A stretch of 54,396 nucleotides of DNA from Phoronis australis (Eukaryota > Phoronida > Phoronidae): the NCBI GenBank assembly GCA_002633005.1, contig NMRA01000033.1:256334-310729 (forward strand). Direction: 5' to 3'. Both the position numbers and the translations under genes were made by a program. The notes under the pieces were generated by a model. The model had not been told where the DNA came from and searched no databases. It was given only the letters and a program-made list of their open reading frames with translations. Below, in pieces: positions 23,423 through 36,880 of the stretch (positions are counted from its first letter, which is position 1; each line of letters opens with the position of its first letter).

Positions 23423-24234
23423 TTTCAGACGCGATATGCAAATTTACGAACAGCTGAAGTTATCCAAAATAAAACCCACAAATGTAAGAAAAGGGAGCCG
23501 AGGCATAGTTAAAACATCAGTTTAATCCCCAGGCTCAAAACTGTCAATCCCTCCAAGACCTCAGCTCAACTGCAGAGGCATTAAGACTAGGTTGTTGCTT
23601 GCATTTGGGAAAGTTAATGCCAAGTCATGCACTAGTCGTTTCCCTTGTATGAGCAACAGGAAATTGCTGTTTGGCTCTAATATTGATCATTTAACTGCCT
23701 GTCCTCTTTCCAGTGTCTAAAGGTGGATTTTGAGTAGGGGTGATTCATCAAATACAGTATACTCCAAAAGTATTCAGACAAAATGACCTGGAATTCCCCA
23801 TTCAGACAAAATGACCAGGAATTCCCAGTCAAGACATGGCTGTGCTGAAGCTGTTCATCCTCAGAGCAGCATTCCCTCATGACCAAGAATGCAGATAAAT
23901 TAACAGGAAAGTTAGAAAGGTGGTTAAACTACCAAGAATTTTGCAGCTGTAATAGTCCTCACCAGTGATGTTTGCTGTTAACATAATAACGGTCATGTTA
24001 CGTCCATCCGGTTACTTGTCTTACACTCAGTTTGGTTCAGGTTCCTTGGTCTGAAGACTACAAACAACTACCAGGAAAATTTTGTTTATTCTCTGGAGCT
24101 TGGCAATTAATCAGACCTACACATCATTAATATAACACCAACATCTACCACAAATCTATAAAGCCTTTCCTACCAACATTGCTACTTCAGTGTTTAGGAC
24201 ACCGTCAGTCAGTGGGAACCCTTAAATTCCATGT

Positions 24235-24480
24235 TGGATCGAAGTTAATATCTCAACTTTACTTCACAGTTAACAGGTGGGTTTAACAGAACAGCGTCCA
24301 CATGTTGCTACAGTGGAAATGCTCACCTTCAGTCGCCAGCGAAGTTACTGACAGGGCGGTAACTGCTATGACAATCATGAAGACCTTTCTTCACCACCTT
24401 GTGACAACTTTAATTACGACAGTGCCACATAGTGATGACTGATGACTACCAAAGCTAATGAGAACACTGAAGTTAATTAC
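24235..24480 (+). repeat. Repeat family B, diverged copy
   Basis: GGATCGAAGTTAATATC and AACAGGTGGGTTTAACAGAA match the ordered blocks seen in the 50.5-kb and 52.4-kb copies. Confidence 0.45.
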
Positions 24481-26490
24481 GCAAGTGCTTTGCTAGTATG
24501 GGATTTATCTTGGTAGTAAAAGCCCTTGAGGCAGTGCTGTCAAATCTTCAGTTGTTCATTTGTCACATGTTGTCAACAATGGTACCAACATAACACATGG
24601 CAATAAGAAGCAACACTAAAAACAGTGACACAAGGGCCAATTCATTAGAAATCACATAAGTCTATTCTATGAGATGACGTTGACTGTACTCACTTGTGAA
24701 TGCTGCAATTTGTGGCATTACAACAAATTAAATGCCGCCAGGTGAACCATAAAAATGCAACAGCTGTGAACCTACTCTACCCTCTCTATCTAAACAACAG
24801 CAGTTAATGAGGTTCTGAGTGTTTAAGGAGTTCATAGAAAAATGTCCAAATCTGGCTAACTTCAGGACATCATATCTCCGAAATGGCTGATCAGATTCAG
24901 GTGAAACTTTCACATACTGTTCATTATATGCTTTAGGAATTGTTTTAAAGAGTTCCATTTTTGCATTAAAGGCAATCAAAAACGGGACATAGTTGATTTT
25001 CATGAAAAAAATCTAAAGTGGCACAAAACGAGAACGATACTTTCGAAAACTGTAACAGCCTTTTTGAGATCTCATCTTTGGTAAAGTACACAAACCAATT
25101 CGTGCCTCGCGTTAAGATGTTGACTTGATTTCCAAAAGGCAACAATTAAGTCAATCCAAACAGGTTCTCGATTGCCACAAACTTTTTTTACCTTCCAAAA
25201 ATCACCTATGCTCAATATTGGGGTGCATTGCGAAGATGTACGTAAAATTTGGTTAGCCACCCTTTCAGTCCACTCCAGGATCAGTATCTAGACCTCTATA
25301 ATAAAGCCCTCGATACAGAGAAAATACAAGTCTTTAAACTACTTCAATTTATGCCTCAATATTATTAAAATGCCATGTTATTACTATAACTAACCACCTC
25401 GGTGTCAGTTGACTCGCGAACCTGAGATTTGAGGAATAACAGCAAACTCCATGAAGTTTCTGTGTCCAAGTGTAACCCCATGACATCACGTTCATACATG
25501 TCTTTTCAGGCACTGTTTTAACCAGATACTCATTATTTTAATCAAAATCTGCATTTAATCATCGGATCTCCCCTTTTATATAAAAATCGACTCTTTTATT
25601 CTCATTTGTTGTCTCACACCACACTACTGCACACATGCTACACATGTCCAACTGAAAACTATTCTTGTATAGTTGCAAATGGTATGTGAGTTGATCAAGG
25701 ACTACAAAAATCATTTTAAAAACCATACAGCAATAATTGGGAACCATACAGCAATAACTGGGTCAAATCACTTCAAAGTATGTAAATCAAATTTGCGCAG
25801 ACAAAGCTAGCTGTAGAAGCAATCAGTGAACGTCACTTGGTGATTCACATACGGTAATGTTCAGACCATTTAAAGCTGCATATTCACCCTTTAGCAGGCT
25901 ACAAAACGAAAATTGAACTAGGCCTTTAATTCTCATTTTTATATTCCGTCTCACGATGTTCCTTTCAATGATGATCCCATTTCTGCTACAAAATCCAGTT
26001 ACAAGAAATCTGTACATGTGCCAATTACGAACTAACAATTTTAGGATTGGCCAATCCTAAAATTGTATATGAGCCATTTCTGCAATTTTTGGGGTTGGGC
26101 AACCCAAACGAACTCGATGATGGACGTCTACAAAAAGGTTTTTTTCAATCTTAATCTTACAGGTGTCTGTCTCATATTTTACAAAATGATTCTGTTTCAA
26201 AACTTTATGGTATGTTGAATTGTACCATCAAGAGGAGACAATAAAATCTCGGTCTGAGCATTTGTCTTACTTGTGTAGCATGAGGTTTTGAGTTATTAAA
26301 GGGACATTACTGGCAAGAAAAGAGAAAAACGGCAGATTGTTTTAAGCATACTGGTTAAGTCACAGGTCCATAACTTCAGTGAATGTCTGACAAACAATAG
26401 TGAGAATTATCCATATGTAATCAAATCACAAATTAAAGCTCTGAACGAAGCTAATTAGTTTACGAAGTACATCGCATCTAACAGTAACAA

Positions 26491-26640
26491 CTATTATTAA
26501 AATCTCTTGATCTATTTACACTATTATTAAAATCTCTTGATCTATTTACACTATTATTAAAATCTCTTGATCTATTTACACTATTATTAAAATCTCTTGA
26601 TCTATTTACACTATTATTAAAATCTCTTGATCTATTTACA
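26491..26640 (-). repeat. Five identical tandem copies of a 30-bp unit (SINE tail)
   Basis: Exactly 150 bp made of five identical 30-bp units (plus strand CTATTATTAAAATCTCTTGA and ten more bases). No substitution among copies implies recent expansion or gene conversion. The array abuts the 3' end of the SINE at 26641-26830, so it is best read as that SINE's tandem tail. Confidence 0.95.
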
Positions 26641-26830
26641 CTGCCATGACATTTCGGTAGGACTATATTCCCTGACCGTCGTCAGGTGTTCAAGCGTTCT
26701 AAGAAGAATGAGCATGGATATGTGGTACTCCCATGGAGTGATTTTTTTTGTCCAAGGCAGGATTTGAACCCTCGACTTCTGAATCCACATATACTTCAAG
26801 TCCAGCACCATAACCACTACACCACGGAGA
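26641..26830 (-). mobile_element. tRNA-derived SINE
   Basis: On the minus strand the 5' part reads like a tRNA: A-box TGGTGTAGTGG (26824-26814) and B-box GGTTCAAATCC (26770-26760), the internal RNA polymerase III promoter. It is followed by an A-rich linker and a body containing GACGACGGTCAGGGAATA and CCTACCGAAATGTCA, the sort of 3' module shared by SINEs and partner LINEs. No complete cloverleaf is evident, so it is not a functional tRNA gene. Confidence 0.75.
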
Positions 26831-29410
26831 AAGTCATTTAACAATAACACCAAAAATGCCTGTAGAACCCACAATGTCCTTTTAATGATATGTAGAACCT
26901 AAGCTAACCCTTAAAAGGGAACTGTATTTTATTCTGAATAAATTCTGGATAGTTTTCTANCTGTGGCAAACAATAAAAAAATAAGGACGATTGATACAAT
27001 GATAAATTACGATGTAAACTCTTCAAATATGACATAAGCAATGAATGTGCAAAGCAGCCGATACCCCGCCGTTCACGTCACTGACACATCAGCCAATCAG
27101 CGAACGCTTTCAGAAGTCAGTGTTTTGACCATGAATACGAATTGGCTTTTGTTTGGCACGCAAGTCAGGCAAATGTGAGTTTTATTTGTATGTTAGAACC
27201 GATTAACTGCACCATTATTTTGACTACAGTCCCCTTTTAAGTCAGTGTAATTATCCAAATATCTATAAACTATATTTTAGCTCAGGAAAATTATTAATTT
27301 ACTGAAAGTTGAAAGCCTATAGAATTTGGATATTAGCAAAAAATAAAGTTACATTCCTAGCAAAACAATAATATCAATTACATTGCCAGATTTCATTTGA
27401 TATGAATGTTTAACATGAAAATTCAAAAACGATATTTCAGTTTTCAAATTATCATTTCGTTTTCCGTAACTTCCACATTTTCCCATAATAATCATAAAAG
27501 CGTCGATTCTTAGATAGCGCAAATCATAACAACATTTTGGAAAGGTCATATTATCTAACAGTTTCATATGAATATGATCTGTCATTTCAGAGCTGTGATG
27601 TCTTGAATTAGCAGAATTTGAAATTCTTCCAGGGCACAATTCATAACCTTAATGTTTTCGTCACTACCGACTGGCTTTAAATCACTCATTATTTCGCGTT
27701 TTAATTTAAAACAGCATCTATAGAAATCTCGCGGCAAAAGTATAGCTGACGGCAGTAATACTGAAATCCTTCAAATGAAGCAGACAGTAAATCAATACTG
27801 GAGTGCAGATATTCCTTATAACGGTGAGTAGACAAGATCAAACTCAGTACCCAGACACAGTTGATGCAACTAAATAACTATCATTACTCGCATTAGTCAA
27901 CTGTCACCCACAAACCATGCCTATTCGCGGGTTAAATAGGAATCTAAATGCTCGCGCCAACTTCACCCAAAGATCAATACATGCTATGCTAAAGTACGCT
28001 ACCTTCACCAGACACATCCACTCAAGTTCAATAGGGCAGACACAAGACCAGATAAACAATTAAATTTCCACCAGGGACATCCATATCCTCATTCTTATTT
28101 TTCACAATCACCTTCAATCACAGATGTGACACTGAGAAACTTAAAGCCCTGTGTAGCACGTTTTGCTTCATCTCCTTGTTTTTTTTATACAGTGAGTTAC
28201 GATTTCTGACTACCCATAATAAAACCATGGACAGAAGGAAGTTCACTAATTACTTCAAGCAAGACATGATCACCGCTTACTTAATGTATCCCAGTTCGAA
28301 GATTGTGATTTCGGTCTGACCTAATTCAGCTCCGAGTTGGAATTAAGAATGCAAATTTCTTCATTACGCACGAGTTTGAAAGAATGGAACAAATACTCTC
28401 ATCAGAGGTCATCGACCAACTCTTTATGTTTCCAAGTTTACAGCAAAACGCATGGAATCAATCGATTTCTCCGTTTCTCCAACCATTAGACAACCCATTT
28501 ATCATTTCAGCTTTTAAAACTGCCAGCATATATACACACATATATATAGTATGAGGGAGGCTTACTCTGATTAAAAGTTCTCAGTGAACAAAGTTGTACA
28601 AATAACAAAAAAAAATCGACAACATAATGACAATTACAGTATCAGGGTGTTTCAAAGGCGGAACTGAAAAATATGGGAAATAGGCATTTGAACTGCGTAC
28701 AACAGGCATCCATAGCTTTTCAATAGGAACATTTTGTTGAAGCGATTAAGTTCTGCCTAATCTACAAATAGTACATAAATGACCATGAAATTTTGTTGTG
28801 ACTGGATTTGCTCCGTTTAGTTGGAACAATGACTAAAATCTCACCTATTTAGAACACAGTATGATAAACCAGTAAATTCAATTTTTACATATATTTGTCG
28901 AAAAATACAAATAGCACCAAATATTTACATCACCATTTAGAATTTCTGCACCTTACCTAATATTTAAATAATGTTCAGCAATATCATGGCCATTCATACC
29001 CAAAAAAACATCAGTTTTGGTAATTACTTTTGTCTGAATTTGGTGATAATACGGATTTTTCGGTAACGAAACAGTGGATTATAACGGGTGGCTGTTATTG
29101 TGCCAAAGAACTGCTCTGTTGTCCTCTGATTTCATACTTCAAGGTTACAAACTTGCAAACAACAAAGCTACAAGGGATTACATAACGGATTGTAAAAGTT
29201 GAGTTAACACCAAAACAAACCCAACTCAGTCAAAGGGCAGATATCAGTTAACTTATTTCATGTTTGTTGATTGTCCTGCATTAGAGACGATATCAAAAGC
29301 ATATACAGAATACAGTAAAATAAAGGGGTTGAACAGTGGGCATATAGTTTCAAACCCATTGTATGCTGAGCAAAATCAACATATTTGAAAACACTCTACA
29401 TAAGAGAGGG

Positions 29411-29590
29411 GTCTGCCAAAGATGTACCTTTTATGAGGGAGGTCTGCGGAAGGTGTACTCTTCGTGAAGGTGTCAGCCAAAGGTGTAGCTTTTATAAGCA
29501 ACGTCTGCCCCAGGTGTACTCTATATGAGGGGGTTCATCCAAAGATGTATTCTTCATGAGGGGGCCTGATGAAGGTGTATATTTGCAAGC
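29411..29590 (+). repeat. Degenerate 31-bp minisatellite, six units
   Basis: Units start at 29411, 29442, 29472, 29503, 29534 and 29565. Consensus elements are GTCTGCC, AAGGTGTA and TATGAGGGGG. Heavily diverged and therefore old. Confidence 0.75.
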
Positions 29591-32500
29591 TGTTGAAAAT
29601 GACGATTATTAACCAGAACATTAAAAATGTTGAAGCTACCAAAAGCCGCAACAAATGCAGCGTTTAAGGATGCAGTTTCCAATGCATTTTGGGCTTGAAG
29701 GGGGGGTAACTAATCCACATATTAGCTTAAGGTGCTTTCCCATTAGAGGTGAAACATCGCTTATACACAACTTTCGGTAAGTGGGAAAGGTTATCTCCCG
29801 TTATTACGTCTGCAAGTGAAACCTCGCTGAAAATACGATTTAAAAGTAAAGCTTCGGCACTCACCGAAACTTCAGTATAGCGGGAAAGGTCAGAGCGAAA
29901 CTTCCCCGAAGTTACAACACATGAACAGATTTACAGCACTGGCTGTTTGCTATTGCGACCACAAGGCTCTCTAGATTTGCTCGTTAGTGCAGGTTAGTTT
30001 CAGCGGCTGAAACAGTGGTGGAAAAATTGCATGCATTTTTTGTAGCCAATTTCAATTCAAACAAAAGATAAGAATATGATGCTGGTTAACAATGGCTTTA
30101 ACATAGTAATCGGCATAAAAACCAGGGAAAATATTATATGTTTTAATAAAGCATGGGGTACACCTTTTTAAGAAGTTGCTACAAATTAATTACACTTCAT
30201 GTAGGATAACATTGATTTGTCATTAGAGCACAAATGGACACATCCGATTAACTACAGCAGATTTTAAAAATAGTCCACCATACCCAGTGACAAACAGTAT
30301 ATCTAAGTCAAATGTGCTCATACTAGTGATCCAGAGATCAGACAATCATAAATGCATCTCTCAACTTCAAGGAAATTGTGATGGTATTTACAAACAAGTA
30401 AGTTGCAATTAATCCCACTGGAAGGAGTTATAGCGAACATGTACCAAATCAAATCCCTCATATCAAGCATTCAGAGGGGGTTTAATAGCCTGTGACATTT
30501 TGATTCATAGTTATTAAGTTCTTGGTCATACGAACAACTGTTAAACCATTGCTACTGTGATGAATCTAAAGAAGTCACATTAGCTGCAATGACAATGCCC
30601 AAGTAAAAAACAAGATTCAAAATTACAGATGATGATTGTGAAAAGATTAACAAGAGTACATAGGGCCCCACACTGTTCCATTGGCCATAAAACTGCCATC
30701 CACAAAAGCTTTTTTTATAGCAGTGGGTGGTCTTAAAAATTTACTTTTTGCGTGGATTGCAAATTAATAGCCTTTGATCTAAATAGGGTACAACTTATAC
30801 AAACTACCCTAAAAAAATACTAACAAGTAAAGAATTGACGTTAGGATTGGCATTATCAAAATAATACTGCTTTCATCTTAGAAGTTCGTTAACATCTTTT
30901 TTATTGTCAGTACATGCAAAAAGCATCACATTTTGTCAGAGTTCAGTCAATGAAATGTCAAGATGAATCTATTCAATGAGTTATATAGTTAAAATCTCTT
31001 CTCAATGTTTTCAGCTCGTGAGCATGTTTTACATCAAACTCGTCTATGACAATCTTCAAAGCTTAAGTATCCACCTTTTCAAAATTCAAGGATTAAACTC
31101 GAATTGCCCAACATTACAGAAACCTTACAACACAAAGTCGGCGTTTTGAGGCTTATTATTTTAATTGTGCACACGAAAACAATGGTCATCTTTTTTGTTG
31201 CAAATTTGAGTGCATCAACTACTGCTGCGGTCGGTGAATTTTGCAATGTTTTTCAGTTGTTGAGAATTTCAAAATTTGAACAGCGGAAAAAGAAGACAAA
31301 TCATCCTTAAAATTACTATTTTTGCATCCTTTGATGATTTTGATAACGCTGATAATGTATGTCAGGCCTAGAATTTCAGCAGGTATTTTCAACATGCATT
31401 TATCCCCCCTCCCCAATTTGCTTAATAGTAACTTGGCGCCTGGACCTCAAACACACATCAGTTTCACACACCCATTCAATTTATGGCTCAGCAACCTGCT
31501 GAGGTAGATATTTAGTGAACTTCAGGTCTGTGGGACTTATAATTTTGGAGGTCATACCTGGCTTGTGCATCTGTCTGGCGACAATAAAGCACCAATAGTA
31601 GGGTTAAAATGCCTACCAATCACTTCTTGAAAATTTTGAATTAAACATCTCCAAAGCGTTATGCACCCTAGCTATGGAATTAGTATGGGGACTAACTATC
31701 AGCCAGTGGGGATAGTCTTAGTTGTTGTTATCAGTTTGACAGTGGCAAACCAATGTTTACATAGTCCAGCTTTCTTATTATCTGCTGTCATCTGATGCTC
31801 ATGTAATCCAGCAATAGTGTTCTAAACAGGAAGCCTGATTCTAATGGATATTTATTTGCAAACAACTTTCAACAAATGTCACGAAGCAGATGTGTTTTGT
31901 AAGAAATACTTTCACCAAAAAAACTTCTGCATGGAGAAAAACAGTTGACTTTCAGAGAAATTAGACTTGACTTTCATCTGTTGATTCCTTTGTGCAGCTG
32001 CAAGCTCTGACCAGCTTAACCATAGTATTGTGTATCAACACAAAATGCTTGTTTGACAAGCTTAATGCAGTGTGATTCTAGATTAGATCATGAAAGTGGA
32101 AATTTCTTGATTTTTACACTAAAGCAGAATGGTATGCAATGGTCTTGGGAAATTAGCTGATTGTTAGCAAAGGAATACAACACCATAAATAAGTTTCATA
32201 GACAGAATATTGCATGTTTGTCCATATGACAACCAGTTGTCCTTCACCTTCAGCAGCAGGTATGCACCACTAATTGTAAGAACTATTGGCTGTTAATTAA
32301 GTCTCTCTGTTCATCAGCCTACTTACAAAATGGTGTAACTGGCTACAGGTGGCACAAGGCTTGTTGGACTCAGTGTCTTGGGAATAATACATATGGTCAA
32401 ACACAGTCAGACTCAGACAGAATACTGATAGTTAATTAAATCATAAATGCTCAAGACAATAATGCTTTAACACAAGTAATAATGATGATGGATGCTGCTG

Positions 32501-32759
32501 ATAATGAAAATTAGAATAATTTAAAACCAATGCACAATTTTAGTTTTCAATTGTTCAAAAAACAACATGACTGAAGAGTAATTCTAGGTACCCTGTTCGT
32601 CCAACAGGTCAATCAAAAATCTAAAAAAATCAGGCATTGGGCGATGATACAAAGATCGTCGCCTAACTGAACTAGAAAATCCAAGCACAATGATTTTCCA
32701 GTGTCGGATATTATTGATAAAATGAAGACATTACTGTAGAATTTTAGAACTGTAGGTAA

Positions 32760-32865
32760 GGCATTTTTACGTATTCATGGACTGGGCGCTTATTTTATCG
32801 AAGTCTGAAAACGTGTGGGGGGCGCTTATAGGGGCATGGGCGCTTATTAGGACGAATGTTATTAT
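32760..32865 (+). repeat. Fragment related to the GGGCGCTTATTAGGACGAAT repeat
   Basis: Contains GGGCGCTTATTTTATCG, GGGGCGCTTATAGGG and GGGCGCTTATTAGGACGAAT in a row. A single related unit (GACGCTTATTAGGACGAAT) lies at about 21041-21060. Probably remnants of elements like the one at 21630. Confidence 0.4.
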
Positions 32866-34618
32866 TTATAGAATAATTTTGACTAAAATGACATTGTACA
32901 TTACAATAAGAAATCAGTTTATCAAGAAATATGGTATTTCACTTGCTGTGAGCACATGGACCAGTGACTTCTGCCTATCCCCCCTTTTCTTCGTTTCAGA
33001 CTAGTCCCCAAATTCCTCTGTGCACGGCCACACATTGTAATCTTTTGTCTAGACGAATCGAGTAACGGGTGACATCTACTGAATCGGATGGATCCCACTG
33101 CCAGAGCATCGACACGCTGATCAAACATAACCTTAAATTCATGATAAAAACAGCACAAGGAGGAGAAAATTTATTCATGTTCATCTGAGAAACAAAAAAT
33201 GCTTTTGCGCTCCGAAAATTCGCTCGCCCCCTGGGCGACCAGCAAGTCAACTTCTATTCGTCCAGCATCATTTTTACTCGCATTGGCGACTGGGCGAATG
33301 GCAAAGTATATCCCTGTGTACGTGTATTAGAAAATGAAAGTTCAGTGATGCAAAATTATGGGATGGGAGTTGAGCCAAACATAAAGATTAGCCTGAACAA
33401 GTGCACTTAATAAGCAATGTGTTTGTGTTTCTAATCCATGGCTCAATTTGCTGACCTTACATTTTCTTTGGCGACCTGATAAAAATACCAAGTTGCCCCG
33501 AAGTCGTCATGCACACATTCAAGCAGTTGCTCACAACACTACAGAAAGTAGACTGTATTCGGAACTGTTTGCCAAAAAATGGAAGGGCCAGTTCATGACT
33601 CATGCACTGATCTATCCGGAGTGTCCGATCATCAGGTTTTCCTTAAGGTAGGAGGCCCGTCCTGTGCAGGGGACAATTGGCACACCATATACAAATAATT
33701 TTCCGCTTGACTAAAAACAAGCCTCTCAGGCCATCTCGGGTATTCTGGTAACAATTTGCTCAGTTCGCCAGTTTTTCAATTCGCACCCGCATCAAGGAGT
33801 CTCCTTGTAATTTGGCGACCATTTCCTATTTCGTGACCATTGAGCAATGAAGTCATAATTCCATAAAAACGAAAGCGCAAATCCACGACTGACCCAATAA
33901 TTCAAAGTCGAGTCAAAGATGACAATTGACGAGGTTATGTGATGCTATAAAAACAGGATAACCCAAAGCAACTATTTTAATCTTAATTCACACAGATGTT
34001 TATCAGAAAATGACATAACATACTTATCAAAATGTCTAAGTACCTCCCTTAAATGGTTCCATGCCAACATTTCAATATTTTGAACCAATCGTGTTGTGTT
34101 AATGACACATTTCATTAACTTTGACCAATGAGTTGGTGCTATTACCATACTTCATTAACATTAGACCAATTAAATTGAGCCATTCACATACGTCTAACTC
34201 TTAGACTAAACCAGTTCTACTCTTTATAAGGACATTGATTGATCCTTGAAAAGCATATTCCCTTTCTGTATTTCTTTGGATGAGTATCCTGTGTCATATT
34301 CTTAATGAACCATGAGGCTATTTCTGTGTAATTTGTATTAAAAATAGTCGCACTGGTTTCTTTGCAACAGAGTTCATTAGCAGAAATGACAAACGAAGCT
34401 ACACCATGTGAAATGATGTAAGTTCCTACATAACGAGGTGTGCTGACAAGTGTCACAATGACATGATGTCTTGTCGCCGACATCATAGCTAAAAAAGCAC
34501 AGAATTGAAATCAGTTCCTAAACCGTGAAATTGATTCAGAGACCTCGTTAAAACAAGAGCAACTTAAGGTGTTGATATGCACCCACAGTGCACTGGAAAC
34601 GGTTCACTTCTATAGCCG

Positions 34619-34850
34619 CATTTACATGGGAGACAATTGTCACGGAGCAAAAAGCACGGAACAGCTGATTCGTGCAAGTGTGCCTGTGTGTGATTGTGTA
34701 AACACAACTGACATGGAGCAAGCTGACACCGCGGTAGCCATTTTTGACACTGGTTTGAGAGGTAGAGCAAGCTGAACTCGATCACTTGCTCCATTTTCGC
34801 TATACATCTAAACACAAACTGGGGCAAGGCAGAAGGGATCGTCTGTGTTA
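34619..34850 (+). repeat. Repeat family A, copy 1
   Basis: Ordered blocks TTTACATGGGAGACA, CGGAACAGCTGATTCGTGCAAG, GCCATTTTTGACACTGG, TTGCTCCATTTTC and CTAAACACAAACTGGGGCA recur in the copies at 53.0 and 54.2 kb. GGAACAGCTGATCA and TGATCAGTTGCTC within the element are near-complementary, so the RNA or single strand could fold. Confidence 0.65.
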
Positions 34851-35114
34851 CGCTTACGTGACAGCGTGTGTACGGGTGACTCGCTAGCATTCCACGTGGT
34901 TCGGATGTTCTGCGCAGACAGTCTTCGTGTAAATGACCCATGTTGGTACCTCACCATTGGACTAAAAATTGGCAGGCGTTGCCTACTTTGTAATTTGGCG
35001 TATACAAAAATGGACACAGCACTTTTTGGAAGCTGCTCAAAACTGGTAGCTGCCATCATCTGCAAAATGGAATGCCCACTATGGCGTGCTGCAGTAATCA
35101 AATCTGCCCAATAA

Positions 35115-35600
35115 TCGACCAGTGCCGCTACAAACCTCAGCGTCAAGTTTCATTGAAATCTATTAATCAGTTCTCTAGATGAAAATTAACTGGTGCCGCC
35201 AAATGGCCATCACATACTACTCTCACTGAAATCTGTCTATCACTCCCTTCGCCATCATCCCGAAACACGCTTCTCCCCCCAAAAAATACTGAAAAGCTCC
35301 ATGAGACCAAAATGGCCAATACCGAGTGTTGTCGTTAACAAATCTGCAAGAAAATGAAGTGGTGCCGGTGTATTGCCATCCCATAACACTATGTCGAGTT
35401 TCACTAAAATCCACCCATCAGTTCTCTAGACATCTTTCAGAAACTCTCTTCTCCCATTAACACTGAAAAGCCCTGGTTGTCTGGCTGTAGGGGGCAGGAT
35501 GATAAGTGGCAAGTACCGCCTATACTCTTGTGCCACATTTCACCAAGATCCAACCAGCGGTTTTTGAGATATTGATTGGACATTACCCAACAACCAGACA
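35115..35600 (+). repeat. Degenerate repeat with TTTCATTGAAATC blocks
   Basis: Blocks such as GTTTCATTGAAATCTATTAA, TCACTGAAATCTGTCTATCA and GAGTTTCACTAAAATCCACC, each followed by CAGTTCTCTAGA or similar, recur at about 100-200 bp. A CTGTAGGGGGCAG motif lies near 35486. It resembles the array at 9-10 kb in block structure. Confidence 0.45.
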
Positions 35601-36784
35601 ACTGGACAGGATGACAAAAACATGTGACCACACATTTAAACATATCATAAAAATAAACAGCACCAAAGGTTTTATAATTTTACCTTCTACACCAAATCTA
35701 CCATCGGAAATTGCGGGCATTCATATCTGCCGACAATAAGTTTTGGCCATCGTAATCGAGATCTTGCAGGAAGTGCTTTGCGAGTATTCTTGCACAATGT
35801 TTTGCTGCTATAAACAAGTTTTTTCAAAGGTGTGGTTTGCGTATTATGCCTAATGCCTGAATGTACAGTATACAGAACACATCTGCCACATGCTTTTTAA
35901 TTATTACAGTACTCAAAGAAAATAAAGATGTAGTCCCGCGATATTTTGTTGACTATTTTAATTACCAACAACATGTTATTTACAACATTGTAGTTGGGTT
36001 ACGTCATTGTGATTAACAACTAAAAGTGACATTATAGGTACTGCAGCCAAAAATGCATTTTTGAGATTCGCGGTGGGTGGGATACATTTTTGAAGTTATT
36101 AACTTTAACCAGAGGTATCAAACAACAAAAACCATTGCGTTTTTGTGATTTCTCTGTTGTCTGCCAGACATTTGTTGAAGGCCTGTGACTTTACCAGTTA
36201 AATACACTTAAAATCTGTGCTGGGATTTAGATCCACCAGCAAAGTGATAAACTATGCACACAAAACAGGAGGTCCATCCTATGTTAGATTCCATGCTGAG
36301 ACCAGTCTCAGAAAATAACTTTTCTCCCCGTTAATGTCCCTTCAAATGTTCTATTTACAAAATAGTTGAATGACTTCCACATTTGTGACATACCAACACC
36401 ACCTGGAATTTACAGTGATGACAACAAAAGCCCTGAATCTTAAAGTTATTTATAGACATAGATGAAAGTGCAGTCTAGTCTAACTAGAATAGTTGATATT
36501 CCAGAGATAATGAGAAATGCCAAGTAATCATCAAGGATAATGGCAAACAAGACAAGAAATGCATTTAATTAGAAACAAAACACAAGCATATTGTATGCCC
36601 TTGGCTTCTGCCTCCATCATTTCACATCTTCACACGTCTTTGTGACACAGCCGCTGTGACTATCGTGGTTTACCTTTTTGTAGAAAAAAATGGTGTCTAT
36701 TATCACCTTTGAGAATAACTCTAATATCCTCAGCATTCATTGCATAAGAACCACTTACCGGTATTTTCCTATCATACACGGTAA

Positions 36785-36880
36785 TAGTAAAATCTCGCCA
36801 ATTTCAGAAAAAAACAATAATTAAAGCCAAAACTGACTTTTTCATTTTCTAAGATTTCTAATATTGTTGGGAATACTCAA
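36785..36880 (+). repeat. Interspersed repeat, same family, copy 3
   Basis: TAGTAAAATCTCGCCAATTT, then GCCAAAACTGACTTTTTCAT, then TTCTAATATTGTTGGGAAT, in the same order as the copy at 17174. Confidence 0.45.

Noticed and set aside
26491-26640. CRISPR-like array of 30-bp repeats
   Set aside because: The repeats are directly adjacent with no spacers, and the DNA is clearly animal.
26751-26830. A functional tRNA gene on the minus strand (A-box and B-box present)
   Set aside because: No complete cloverleaf or clean acceptor stem could be formed, and the sequence continues into a SINE body with a repeat tail.
28265-28325. Possible small minus-strand exon ending ATTAA|GTAAGC
   Set aside because: The open frames enter and leave in phases that do not fit intron 1 of PDE1 (phase 1-1 required).
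32922-33250. Minus-strand open frames near a G+C-richer stretch
   Set aside because: They lie next to TTGGCGACC/GGGCGAA-type repeats and lack phase-compatible splice sites.
34564-35146. Open frames of 112 and 125 codons on the minus strand
   Set aside because: They overlap repeat family A copy 1, differ in frame from each other and have no recognisable domain.
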